From Balaenoptera acutorostrata (Eukaryota > Chordata > Mammalia > Artiodactyla > Balaenopteridae), in assembly GCF_949987535.1 (NCBI RefSeq), contig NC_080077.1:36607389-36671388 (forward strand): a stretch of 64,000 nucleotides of DNA, in the 5' to 3' direction. The notes beneath the pieces were generated by a model. It did no database searches. It saw only the letters and a list, made by a program, of their open reading frames with translations, and was not told the origin of the DNA. Both the position numbers and the translations under genes were made by a program. How positions within the stretch are numbered: the first letter of the stretch is position 1; every line of letters begins with the position of its first letter. This document shows positions 34,106 through 46,699 of the stretch, one piece after another.

Positions 34106-36300
34106 GGAGAATAGATAAATAAAATCTGTTGAGGACCATGAATTGAAGGATAGAAAAATGTGGAAAGAGATGATGGTAGGAGTGAAGGAACTGCTTGAAG
34201 GCAAGGATGAATGGTTTGAATAGGATACAGAAGATAATGAAGAGCAAATGGTTTAATGATGCCAGGAGAACAACATGATCTTGGTTATAAAATTCTGAAG
34301 TGTCCTGGAGTATAAGAAGTGGTTAGAAAATATTTGGCTCCATTGCCCTAAAACAGGTATGTTTCAAAGTTTTCCAGTTTTGATAAATATAGGCTGTTTT
34401 TAAGTGGCCAAATAACCAATTTTGTACAAATATTCATGTACAAATATTAGTAGACAGTTGTTCAGAATAGTGGCAATCAGTTGATGGACTGAAACTAACC
34501 AACATGATAAAGAAATAAACATTAAAATCAAGGGAGGGAAGAAAACTGCAGAATTATAAAGTGTAGTCTTTGCCCCTAAGAACTCCCAGAGCCACCCTCA
34601 TAGAAGGTAACAACGTTCAATAGGCCAGAAAAAGATTGGCACTTTTCAGGCTTCCTTCATGCTCTAAGATTATTGGGCCAATGTCAGAGACAATGACCAA
34701 TCTCTTTCAAATTGTCCCAGAGGGGTCTGGAAAGCAAAGTTCAAATCTTTGGAGAATATTTCCAGCCTTATGATGAACTACAGGCTCTGTTTGTGTTTAC
34801 CATATGGGTTTAGTCTTCAGTTAATGAAAAGATAAGCAGCCTCAGAAAACATATGGTACATATTCCACAATAATTTAGAGAAATTATGCAATATATCTTC
34901 CATAGAATCTACAATTTAACAGAGAATAAAAATCTAAGGTATAGTTGCACGAAACTTGCCAGCATCAGATTGTTCTTAGGTACAAGTAGATATATTTATT
35001 TCGCCATTCTTAACAGGAGAAAAACTGCAGACCATCCAGTATAGTTGGTATACTGCATTTTTTTCTCCTTTGAAGACTAGAGAAATATATTCTTTTGCTA
35101 GCCATAATATAATACACAATGTACACCCTTTTGTACCTATGTAAGCCACCTTCTTCACAGCATGAAATAGTTTAAACAGTTTTTGTCTATTTTGCTCTGA
35201 AGAAACCTATGAGATAGTGATTCTATCAATTGATGTTGAAATATTCTGCTTATTTAAAAGTCTATCAGTATGCAAATGCCTTTAATAATATTTTCAATTA
35301 TTCTTTAAGTCCTAAATCACAAGCACGGTTTTAAATCATAATATTTTCCTCTGAATATAAAAAAAAGACAGTTTACAAGGTATGTCTATGTAGTATACTG
35401 AAGAAAGTATATTTGGGCACCCAAAGAGGGTGAGAAGATCCCTTTAATTTACAATGTAGAGCAACCATGGTATTTTACAGCAGGCATTCTTTTTTACTTT
35501 TCTCCTTGTCTTTATTTTTAGTCCTTATGATGTTTTGTTCCCAGATGTAGGAATGTAGCTGAACAAGGGCTGCTGCTAATTACTGAGGAAATATCCACAT
35601 GAAGTCCAGATGTTAATGTGTGATCATTTTTTCTATCAGCAAATAGATTTCTTTCTGTGTCATGTTGAGATCAGATAAGACTCTTCCTATACTTTACCTT
35701 GGTCATTTGGAGCCCTTACTTTATTTAGTTTTCTATCAGTCACTTATCATTCACCTACACTCTATATAAATCTTATGTCCAAATGAAATAACTTCATTTA
35801 TATTTCTTATTTTGTTCAGAAAAATCTAATCTAGGTTTCCATAGGAAAAGAACCTTTTAAGAAAGATATTTTATTTGCAATTTATAAAATAAAATGTTGA
35901 AACTAAGCACAAAGTGAATGTCTGGAGAGAAAAAAAATAAAGACTATGTTTTGCTAGATGTTAACATCACATGTTTTCTTCCAGAGTGGTTATTAATAAT
36001 AGAAGAGCAAAACAAACCCTAAATTAATTATAGAGATTTTTTAAGTCTCTCTGCTGGAAGAAAAAAACAAAACAAAAAAACAGTCAATCTCACAAGGCTT
36101 GCCAATGGATCAATACATGATCACTTTATAAAAATGTTTTTATAGTTTAACTCAAAATTTATTTATTGAGTCTATACTTCAGAGCAATATAGCTGTTTAA
36201 ATAGAGGCAGTTACCACAATGTTTTCTAAGGCTAACCTCCTATTGTAAACTGACAATTGTAAAAAGTCAATGAGCTTAAAACTGTTATGATAACTGCTAC
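34106..36300. other. No gene seen; unique non-coding sequence
   Basis: AT-rich, without ORFs above 75 codons or recognisable repeats. Confidence 0.5.
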
Positions 36301-36302
36301 AA

Positions 36303-36620
36303 TTTTTTTTTTTTTGATTCTTGGAAACATTGAAAAATACTTTATTAAAGTAAGTCTCAGCTACTCAGTAGATACATAAATTTCTTTCCATTTGTAGACA
36401 AAACTGGGTGAAGAAGTCCAGGAGACACCATAATTTCAAACTGTATTTCTGCTCAAACTAAAGTTATAACATTGCAAATCTTCCCACCAACCAAGGAGCC
36501 AAAAAGGCTGTTCATTGTCTGATTTGGCTCAAGTAATGGGAGCCATTGTGTTGGCCTTCAGCAGAGTTGGTGGGAAACCAATTTCAACTGGGTCAGATTC
36601 AAAATTTGAGCATAATACTG
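36303..36620 (-). pseudogene. Candidate retrocopy (3' end of a processed transcript)
   Basis: A pure T-run (36303-36315) is followed on the plus strand by the reverse complement of an AATAAAG signal about 30 nt inside, so the minus strand ends ...AATAAAG...AAAA like a polyadenylated cDNA. The sequence upstream on the minus strand has no repeat signature and no open frame. The source gene is not recognised and I found no TSD, so it may equally be an AT-rich coincidence. Confidence 0.35.
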
Positions 36621-36979
36621 ATACTTCTGATTGTTTTATGTAAGAATTTATGACATGGAAAGATTTTATTTTGAGAGATATTTAAAGGTAAACTGGCTTC
36701 ACATTATTTTTGAATTTTCTAACAAATTTAACTTGATTTTGCCATGCCAGGCAATTTTCAACATATTTGTTCATGAAACTTTGCTTAAAGGAAATGAGCC
36801 ATTCAGTCACTCAGGGAAAACTTTTGGCATTAAAATAAAGTCATTATCTGCAGACTTACTCATATACAGGTTAACTGCATGTGTTTTACTAATTAACGAG
36901 CCAAACACTATGAACGAAAAAGGTTTAACATGCATTATAGACTTTTGCATCAGGTTAACATTAGAACACTAAATTTCCA

Positions 36980-38165
36980 ACTGTAAACTACCACTTCTTA
37001 TATCTTAACAAATAACAATCATGTGAATTAATCCATTAATCTGGGACTAGAAAGATAGCAGGTCATGTGCCTAAAAGAAATGAGATGGTATATCTAAAAG
37101 TTCTATTTTCCTATTAGTAAACTGATATATTTAACAGGAATAAAAAATTAGTGGGAATATCTGTTTGTTTTTTGTTTTTTGTTTTTCATTTAGCCTAATG
37201 GCATATGGTGAAAAAACGGGGGGGAGTTATGATTAGATATTACAAAATATGAGCAGGGTTTTAAATATTTTAAAGTAAAGTAAAATCTTTATGAGGTTAT
37301 AGATCTTTTAAAATATTTCCAAAAATGGCCATCTTTGGTATTATGCTTCACATTTCAGGAGCTTGAACCTCAATCTGCATCCCAAGAATATGGAAGTATT
37401 TGCAGTATTAGATTTCCTTACAATGCCAAATCTATGTCTACAATTTAGGAAGAAATAGCATATCTGGTGGAGGCTAGTAAGGAAAGCTTGGGTTCACAGT
37501 CCTCCCTAATGATGGAGCCCCTAAAAGACACTAATTATTAATATAGACGTCATAGAAATTATGTTTCAACTCACAGGATCACGATTGTTCACTATCTTTA
37601 TGGAGCACTAACAATCTAAAAATAAATATTAATTTTGGCAGATTGAAAGTATCATATTAAAAATTACCATTTCCTTGATTGCTCAGTTTTATAGAACCAT
37701 AGACCAAAAAAACAGTCTTTCCAAGGTGATTAGTATGCCTACCTGATTCCAGACAGGATTACACATAGATTATCTATTGAATGTAGTTCGTGGGGAAAAA
37801 AAAATAGAGAAAATACTTCGAATGAGTTATGATCATTTCTAGCCCCAAAAATTTCATTGTTAGGAAATACTTCACATGCATCATTATGAGCCTTCTTATC
37901 CACACTAACTCCAGAACACTAAACTCTGGACAATAGGGTTGGTCCTAGGATGAATCGTTTCAACTGATTGTACTGAGTCATTTATAGGCCAAGTTTTTAA
38001 TGTTAACACAAAAGCACTGAAACATTATTTTTATGTCAGGAAAAAAAAGTATTATTTATTTCCCCAAAATTTCCACTGAATTTGTCAGTATATTTTTTTA
38101 AGAACAGAAAGATGAAACAGTTAGAGTATAAAGATTAATCTACATAAATAAAGTGAAATATTAGC
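36980..38165. other. No gene seen; unique sequence
   Basis: No repeat or coding pattern recognised. Confidence 0.5.
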
Positions 38166-38340
38166 AACGTGGCCTTGTGGGAAGAGCAGTGGTCCAAAGA
38201 TTTCCAGATGACTCTGACTAATAAGTCGTAACACTTTAGGCAAGTGACTTGGCCTCTCACTTACTATGTTTAAACAGTGAAATTGGAATAATAATGGTTA
38301 TCTGAGAAAATTAATTACATAAGTAATACAAACTACAGAA
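38166..38340 (+). repeat. MIR SINE
   Basis: GTGGGAAGAGCAGTGG, GTCGTAACACTTTAGGCAAG, GACTTGGCCTCTCA and GAATAATAATGG follow the MIR order. Diverged. Confidence 0.65.
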
Positions 38341-38344
38341 TTCA

Positions 38345-41300
38345 TAAAGATGTTAAATCCACCTTTTTACTCAATAGCAGGATATGGTCTTAAATTAACT
38401 ACCTAATTTCCACAATAGATATGGTATTCTGAGAAGTCACAAAATTTTACCAAAGCATCTAGAATTTCTCCCTCCAAATAAACAGATGTAAGATAAATGG
38501 AGTCTAGCAGAACATCAGAGAGTCAGAAAAACAACAGATATTGTAACCATAATGGCTGAGAGGTTAAACACTCTATTGGTATAAAAAGCAAGTTTAATAT
38601 GAAAATAAATATATAGACTTTCATAAAGACAAGAAAGATAGTGTACTTGTCATTTTTTTACACTTTCATTTAAAAAGCTTTATCAAATTTTAGGTTTCCC
38701 CCTTCTGAAAGAGGCATTGAAAACAAAATTTCCAAAGGCCAAGAGAAAACTATTGAAAAGACAGGAAGCAATCCTTATTACACATAGTTAAAGGTGGGAT
38801 GGTTTAAAATGAAGAAGAGTATGCTTTAACCTACTCTCTTAATGTAAAAGGTCATTCTGAAGAGCATATAACTGATCTGTCTACACCGTAAGATGAAAGT
38901 ATTTTAAAACATTGGCAGAAATACTTGTAAAATTTAGCACAATAGGCCACAATTGGGATTATTGTATAATGTTTCATTACGTGGATAAGCATTGAAACAG
39001 ACTAAGACAAGGCATGTAACCAGGATCTTTAAGAAAAGAAAAGGTAACAATTCATCTTGAATGGTTTGGCCTTACCTTTGTTAAAACTTGGGTACTTGGC
39101 CATTGACATTTGAAATCACTTCCGGTACTTGCAATTTATAGTTTATTCTTAGGAAAAGAAACGGACATTCTTAGATTGACTGTGATTTACAATTTCTTAT
39201 TTTATTACACTTATTGTACTTCTAACACACCATTTTCTGCCAAGTTAATAGCAATATTTTAGAGGAAGATGAGAAGCTCTGTACTCAATAATGAGCTTAA
39301 TGCCAACTAATCACTTTTATCAGGGCAGTTTTGACACAGATTAGCTATAAAATGATTGAATTTCTAACTTAGTTTAATACACACAATAAATACTAGTGGG
39401 TTTTCATTTCTAAAGGTAAGCATAACTGCACATGTCTGGCCAGATATAATTAAGTCTGAAAAGCTGAAACATTTTAGCCAGTATTCAGAGAAAGAAATGT
39501 AATAGTATGTGTCCATTATTAAATGTTACATACCCTATAAAGTGCCACAAAAGAGACATTTCATTTTTAAAATATTATTGGTTATGTTCAAAATGACCTT
39601 CTAGACCATTAGGTAAAATTTGTTTCCTTGGAGAGCTGAAAGTGATACAGCCCTCGTCATCTAACTGCTGATCTCTTGGTTCCCACAGATTCCAGAACTA
39701 GAATTTGGCCTGCTGAGTTTTGGCAAGCCTTATGTTGGTATCAAGCAAACTCTCTTCCAAAAAAAGTGTTGGATAGCACTACCATAACTCTGAGTTGTAC
39801 TGAAATCCAAATGTGAATTTCCTGGAACACATATGGGAACATGTAGTCAACAGATTTCTGAAACTGCATACCAGCACTTTGCTTTGCCTCTACAAGTGCT
39901 TGCCTATCTTGGAAGAAAATCTATTAAAATCTTTTCCAATGGATTCAGAGAGAAAATACTGCAACTAAAATGGCCACTTCGCTAGCTAGTCAGCTTCAAA
40001 GTTTTATATCCTGACTCTCATATAAAGCTGGGTGAATATAAAATGTTTATTACGTATATACAAAGGCATACTTCCGATATAGCAAAAGAGTAGAGTGACA
40101 TTAACAGAATCACAATCATCATTATCCTCTATGCAAATTTCCTTAAACTCAGCCTTTTTGCTTCCTATAATTAGGAAAAGGTTGACTCTTAAGACTCAAA
40201 TTTGCTATTTTCTCCTTTTGTCCAATTAGAGGTTTTTGCTAAAGGCTGTTTTACGTTGCATTTTCTTAAACTACCTGACTAAAACATTGGTTTCCAAACA
40301 TTTAAAAAACTTTTTACTTATTCATTTCCCACCACCTGCCACCTCTTACTTCTAAAGAAATTCTCTTGTTTCTTACCTGAACATGTTCTCTACTCTTTAG
40401 ATTTCAAGCACCACAAAGTCAAGGGGACAACCCAGGCACTTTCTAATGTGTCAAACCAATAGTCTGAGAAAGTCAAGTTAACTTGAGGAATGCTTAATCT
40501 GCTTTCCACAGGTAAACAATGAGTCTCTGATGGATGCTGAGTATTTTACACTCGGAGCCTCTCAGGTAATCCTCGGCTTCTTTAATTAAGACAAATCCTG
40601 GTACAGCACCTAATACATAGTAAAAACAGGGAAGGACAGAGGGAGTTAAATATGGAAATAACTTTTCTAGAATCTGAGGAACTGCTAAATATAGTGGAAA
40701 TGATACCTCTCCTCAGAATAAAAATTATTTAAAAATAGGAGCATATATTTTCCTAAATGAAATTTGTCAGGCATAATCTAAAAAACATAAGTGAATTTTT
40801 GAAGATAACAGACCAGTACATAGAATTGACATTGATAGAGATGCGCCTCAAAGGAAAGAATCAGGACTGACAGGCCTCTGATGAGCAAGCTAGGCAAATT
40901 TACATGAATCCAGTACAGTTGGTACAAAGTCACTGTTTTCTCTTACCACTTCTACCCCCAAAGTTTTTTTTTTTTTTGTAATGTGTTTTACTCACAAAAT
41001 GACCACTTGGTAAAATGCCCCATGATCTAAAGTAATAGAGCAAACTGTTATTTTAGATCGATTTGAACCACGTTTATGGCAATGGCTATGTAATGGATGG
41101 AGAGAGAGACTGTCAACATGCGAAAGGTCCCAGGTAGAGCCTAGGAAGTGTGCACAGCTCAGATTCAAATAGATGTGTCCAAGGCTGGCAGACTTTGGGT
41201 AAGCCAGAAAAATGTTTATTTGAATGAGAGGCAAAGGACCTCCTTGGACAGAGTCCATTTTAATGGATGAGAGAACCAAGTTCATAGACTTGGACAATAA

Positions 41301-43510
41301 AAACAACTGAGTTGGTCAATGAAGCTGATACTAAGTGTGATAGTGAGTACAATAAAGAGTCCACTACTAATCAAATTTGCCTTCTGACTCATCGTGATAT
41401 ATGAGTTTTAGGGAGATAGAGACTACAAACTGGAAAAAAAGAGCTGTTAAAAAAAAAAAAACAAGTTTGTAAGATGTTGACATTCAAGCCAATCCTTGAG
41501 TATATACCCATTGCGAAAAAAATAGTACTAAGACAACAGAAAGATATACTCCTCAATGGCCTTGCAGCATTGTGGGGTACAGGATATCAGCTATACCCTA
41601 GCTCTGTGGGGAACGAGATGCAGCACACAGCTAACATGCCTGCAGTGGCAGTTCCCAAAAGCAATGATATTGGGGATGGAGAGGGTAGACCATGACTACC
41701 TGCAGAGGCTGAGAACTTGTTAGCATATGTATGTTAGCCAGCATAATTCTCAGATATAAGCAAGAAAAACTTTGAATACAGTCAAGTCTCAAAACAGGAG
41801 ATGAAAATGAGAGCCAAGGAAATACTGTTCATTTCTAATAATCCATCTCTATACACCCTCCTCCAGGTTGCTCTGGCCTGGAACAACATGGGCTGTATAT
41901 TTATCATACATATTAGCTAGGGCTTAGAAGTAGTTTAGGTTACAAGAACTCAGGAAAAATCTGATTCTTTGCCATTTCCAAGTAGATCAAGCAGTTTGTT
42001 AGAAGCTCATAAAAATTTATTACTTGATAAACTCACTAGCTTCATTTTGGAGCAGGGGGTTAAATCAGAAAATTGACTAAAATATCAAATGCTCTTAGCA
42101 TTAATCACTACTTCCTTATTAAAATTCTTTCCTTGGTTTCTATAAACCTGATTTTTATCCTAACTTTCTGTCCCTTCCACCTTGGACTTCTCAATTTCTC
42201 TTTCTTCAGCCTTAAGTGACCATACGCTCCAAAGTTCCATCTTTTGTCCTCAGATCTTTCTCTGTATATTTTCCCTGGGAGAGTAAAGTTGAACTTAACA
42301 ACGTATGTGCTGACGATTTTCTTACATAGTTAATATAGTTAAGAAACAATCATTATACAAGTTTTCAAATGTCAGGGGAAAAGTGAGGATTGGGAAACTG
42401 GTGAGTAGAAGTAAAAGTAGGAGAAAGTTCAGGTAGGTTAAAAAAAAAAAAAAGAAAAGAAAAGTGTGCTTATACCATGGTGTCTACAATACCTTTTAGA
42501 TAACTAGGCTGTTCAAAAGACAATTTACATGAAAGCGTTAACATTCTTAACCAAGGAGAGGCATTTGTATTCTTTTCACCAGTATAATCAGGCCCAGTGT
42601 GTGTTTGGAGAAACAATCCCCAAATCTCATACATTTTGTTTAGCCAGGAAAAATCCTTGAAGGATGAGGGAATCTCAGCCATTGTTCTGTTTTATTTCAC
42701 TGGTTCAATTGCACATTTTAAAAAAATATGATCCAACATTAGCAGATTCAGAAAAAAACACTGGGGTCAGAACACTTGGGAGGTAAAAGAGAAAGTCAGT
42801 GTTTAATATGCCAAACTCAGGCCCCAGAGGAAGGTCCTCCTTCTAATCATCCAATGGGTTAGAAGATTATGTATTTTAAATCAACAGGTGTTTATCTCAT
42901 AAAATCCAAATATTATACTTTTAACAACCTCCTTGGCTGCCCTTAAGATACTTAGGATAAAATAGGAGGAAAAACTCTCTTTTCCCAGAGGCAATGATTT
43001 CAGCTGGTTGACCAGGTCTGTGTGCATGTGTGTAGAATAGTGGAGAGGAAGATAAAGTGAAAATGTGGTCTTTCTTATTTTGCAAAACATTCACTAGAAG
43101 AACTGAAGACATCAACTATACAGATGTCAACATTTGGCCTCTTCCAGCACCCATTGCTCTGAAGAGAGTTCAAATCCTTTCCAAATCAGTGGGAAGGTTT
43201 GGTCCTCACCAAGACCCACAGTAAGGAAATCTTAGTCAGTGCAAGCCATGTGTTCAATGCCTAGCAAAGATACCGGCAATGAATAGTGTAAATATGTAAA
43301 TTACACTGACATGTCTTTTACATTTTATTTGAATATATATGTATATATGTATATATTCATATATAAGCAATCTTATAATACTGAATTAAAGTTTAAATAT
43401 ATTCTAGGAAAATAATTTTTTTCTATATTGAGCACTGGCTCATCTGACTTAAGAGAGTTATAAAATGTCAAATTGAGTTTTACTTATATTTCCCTTAATG
43501 ACTTATTTGT
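38345..43510. other. No gene seen; long unique tract
   Basis: 5.2 kb with little recognisable repeat content, apart from homopolymer runs at about 40964 (T), 41448 (A) and 42440 (A), and a palindromic TA-rich stretch at 43330-43375. No ORF above about 105 codons, and none looks like a known protein. Confidence 0.5.
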
Positions 43511-43516
43511 AAGTTA

Positions 43517-43640
43517 AAATTTAATATTTACTGCATACCTGATATGTTCAAGACACTGTGCTAATAAATCAAGTGTGGGAGGAAGCAGGAGAGAAATAAG
43601 ATGTGGTCCCTGCATGAAACAGCCCACCATCTATTCCAGA
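43517..43640 (+). repeat. L2 3' end fragment
   Basis: TTTACTGCATACCTGATATG, CAAGACACTGTGCTAA, ATGTGGTCCCTGCATG and ACAGACACAGGTCAC follow the L2 3' end. Confidence 0.6.
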
Positions 43641-44014
43641 TACAGACACAGGTCACTAACCCTAAAGCCAGCATTCCATGATAAGTGAGATAACAGGGGC
43701 CACAGAATACTGTGGGAGAACAGATACATAAGCTGACCTTGGAATTTGAGTACAAGTCTTCCCTAAGTGAGGAAGGATATTGCAGGCAGAACAAGCATGG
43801 TCAAAGGTATGGAGGCATAAAGAAAATGTACCAAAACGTAAATACTTCTTTTTCTCTTTGGCAAGAGAGGAAACAAATTTGGGGGATGAGTAGAGGGGCA
43901 TTTTCAGGATTGTTTGTTCTCTGTTTACTCTGGGGAATGTTTAGATTCCTGTAGAAATTGTCTGACACATATTTAACCTGCAAAGGAAGAAATACAAATC
44001 ACTAATAAATATAT
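43641..44014. other. No gene seen
   Basis: Unique sequence. The overlapping frames of 60-80 codons on both strands have no known domain. Confidence 0.45.
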
Positions 44015-44031
44015 TTTAAAAATTCAACCTA
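44015..44031. repeat. TSD of SINE, left copy
   Basis: TTTAAAAATTCAACCTA, identical to 44322-44338. Confidence 0.95.
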
Positions 44032-44321
44032 GGGGATTCCTTGGTGGCGCAGTGGTTGAGAATCTGCCTGCCAGTGCAGGGGACACGGGTTCGAGCCCTG
44101 GTCTGGGAGGATCCCACATGCCGCGGAGCAGCTGGGCCCGTGAGCCACAACTGCTGAGCCTGCGCGTCTGGAGCCTGTGTTCTGCAACAAGAGAGGCCGC
44201 GATGGTGAGAGGCCCGTGCACCGCGATGAGGCGTGGCCCCCGCTCACCGCAACTAGAGAAAGCCCTCGCACAGAAACGAAGACCCAACACAGCCAAAAAT
44301 AAATAAATAAATAAATAAAAA
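44032..44321 (+). mobile_element. CHR SINE, long cetacean form, young
   Basis: Complete copy from GGGGATTCCTTGGTGGCGC to the (AATA)n tail, with B-box GGTTCGAGCCC. Perfect 17-bp TSDs and closeness to the copies at 29482 and 50874 indicate a recent insertion. Confidence 0.97.
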
Positions 44322-44338
44322 TTTAAAAATTCAACCTA
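44322..44338. repeat. TSD of SINE, right copy
   Basis: Exact match to 44015-44031. Confidence 0.95.
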
Positions 44339-45463
44339 ACTGGATAGCAAAGAAACACAAATTAAAATAAGATATTTATTTTTCACCTACTGAATTAGAA
44401 AATAAAAGATAATAATACTCTGATTTGGCAAGAGTGTGCAGAAAATGGACATTTTTGTATATTTCTTTGTCTATGTCCTAAGGAAATAATCATTAATCTT
44501 CAAGAAGATATAATAACAAAGAGAATCATGGGGAAATTATTTAGTTAAAAAAAAAAAAACTTGGAAAAAAACTAAATGTCCAACAATAAGAAACAGGTTA
44601 AAAAATTAGTGTACAAACCTATAATAAAATATTGTGCAGTCATTAAACATACTAGAGAATAGTTAATGAGATGGATTTACGTTTACCCTTTATGTTAACT
44701 GAATAAAATCATGTCTATGTATATATAGAGACAGAGAGCTATGAGAATACACACAAAAATAGTGGCATAAATTATATCAGTGGTAGATATAACGATAGTT
44801 TTTGTTTTCTTTTTCTGCTCATCCACATTTTCTAAAATTTATAAAATGAGTATACAGTGATTTTATATCAAGAAATATTATGCATCCAACTTTACAAAAA
44901 GCAGAGGCACAGTTATTGATTCTTATATTAGGACAAGAGCAGGGTACTTAATTGTCGTGAGCACAGTCTTCCTTCTACCAGTGAAAGGAAACATTTGGAA
45001 GAGAAAGAGGCCTTTAGACTCTCCTCATGAGTAAAAATCACTTATTATAGTGTGAAGTTATTGACCTCTCTCATTTTCCTAGTCACTCCATGTAGCAAGG
45101 CTGAGTGCTCCCATGTGATTGTGTGGCCACCCACATAATCTGCCCCACACCCAGAAATGAATAGACAACTTCCAGGGAGTTCTCTTTTCTCCAAAATTGC
45201 CTTCCATTTGATCATTTTCTTAAGGACCTAAGGGAACACATTAATTCTTTGAAGTTGCTAGAGTATGTCTATACCTATACCATGGCATAAAACAGATGTT
45301 CAACCAAGTAGGGGGAAATGTTCAATTCTATGACATTATTCTTTTAACGTACTTTTTTAAATATAGTCAAACTCTCTGCATTTTTCCTCAACATTTAACA
45401 AGCCCTGTAGTTTATTGATTACAGAGGAAGTATGATCTCTTGCAGTGGGTTTAGCACGTGACT
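44339..45463. other. No gene seen; AT-rich sequence, possibly an old L1 scrap
   Basis: About 44370-44880 has the flavour of a degraded L1 3' part (CCTACTGAATTAGAAAATAA, AATGTCCAACAATAAG, ATTGTGCAGTCATTAAA) in sense, but is too diverged to be sure. The rest is unique. Confidence 0.4.
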
Positions 45464-45478
45464 AAGAAATAAAGGTCA
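45464..45478. repeat. TSD of SINE, left copy
   Basis: AAGAAATAAAGGTCA, identical to 45829-45843. Confidence 0.95.
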
Positions 45479-45828
45479 GGACTTCCCTGGTGGCACAGTG
45501 GTTAAGAATCCACCTGCCAATGCAGGGAACACAGGTTCAAGCCCTGGTCCAGGAAGATCCCACATGCCTCAGAGCAACTAAGCCCATGTGTCACAACTAC
45601 TGAGCCTGAGCTCTAGAGCCCATGAGCCACAACTACTGAGCCCGTGAGCCACAACTACTGATGCCTGTGCGCCTAGAGCCCATGCTCCGCAACAAGAGAA
45701 GCCACTGCAGTGAGAAGCTCACGCACCACACAAAGAGTAGCCCCCGCTTGCCGCAACTAGAGAAAGCCCGCTTGCAGCAACGAAGACCCAACGCATCCAA
45801 AAATAAATAAATAAATTTATTTTAAAAA
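45479..45828 (+). mobile_element. CHR SINE, long form with internal duplication
   Basis: Complete copy from GGACTTCCCTGGTGGCAC to an (AATA)n tail. The middle phrase GAGCCACAACTACTGA is present twice in tandem (about 45624-45662), after a related CACAACTACTGAGCC upstream, making this copy about 350 bp instead of about 290. Perfect 15-bp TSDs. Confidence 0.95.
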
Positions 45829-45843
45829 AAGAAATAAAGGTCA
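45829..45843. repeat. TSD of SINE, right copy
   Basis: Exact match to 45464-45478. Confidence 0.95.
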
Positions 45844-46380
45844 AGACAACATATGTGCGTATGTGTCATTATGCAGGTATGTGGGAAAGTGAGTGTAACC
45901 CTGATAATCAGGGCCTTGTGGCAAATAACATAGATATAATGCCAAGTTTTATAGTTTAGGAAAAATATGATTTTCCTAAAGAATCTTAATGTTGCCAAAA
46001 AGTAAGCTTTTCTCTTGGGGTGAGACACTCATTTTGCTAGTTCAGAGCATTTGGTAACTTTGATAGGACAAAGGTAAGATAATACCAGTATGGTTTGGTT
46101 TTAAAAGATCTATGCTCTTCCTCCCCTTAAAATGATAGGAGAATATAAATTAAAAAGCACAGTTTTATTTTTGACATTCAATAGCGAAAAAGTAAAGATA
46201 GTTTCATAAAAACAAGCTTGTTGATTTCAACAAACTCCATCCATTAGTGTACAGTGAGTTCTGCTACAACATACATATGTATTCCTAAAAATCTTCATTA
46301 GGCAAAATTGTTCAACAAAAACACAGGACTTATGAGGAAAATGGGGTGAGTGGCACATTACTCAAAAAACTTTGTTAGCA
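45844..46380. other. No gene seen; unique sequence
   Basis: No repeat or coding signal recognised. Confidence 0.5.
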
Positions 46381-46665
46381 TAGAAGACAAACTTATGGTT
46401 ACCAAAGGGGAAAGGAGGGGAGGGGTAAATTAGGAGTTTGGGATTAGCAGACACAAACTACTATATATAAAATAGATAAACAACAAGGTCCTACTGTATA
46501 GCACAGGGAATTATACTCAATATCTTGTAGTAACCTATAATGAAAAAGAATATATATATGTATAAATGAATCACTTTGCTGTACATCAGAATCTAACACA
46601 ACGTGAATCAACTATACTTCATAAAAAAATAAAAAATAAAGTTGGAACTGAAAAGGCAAAAACAA
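46381..46665 (+). mobile_element. L1 3' UTR fragment, sense
   Basis: TACCAAAGGGGAAAGGAGGG, then ATAGATAAACAACAAGGTCC, TACTGTATAGCACAGGGAAT, TTTGCTGTACATCAGAATC and an A-rich end: the sense version of the 3' UTR seen in antisense at 54603-55240. 5'-truncated. Confidence 0.85.
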
Positions 46666-46699
46666 AAAACAAAATAAAACAACAAAAAACTTCCTAGTT

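Noticed and set aside
36631..36972. 113-codon frame in repeat-poor DNA
   Set aside because: Starts with TTG, low-complexity hydrophobic composition, no family resemblance, no splice or promoter context.
40964..41460. A T-run at 40964 and an A-run at 41448 that might bound one insertion
   Set aside because: Orientation of the two runs is incompatible with one retro-insertion, and no TSD was found.
43330..43375. Palindromic TATATGTATATATG stretch
   Set aside because: Simple alternating AT-rich sequence is self-complementary by composition; nothing more specific.
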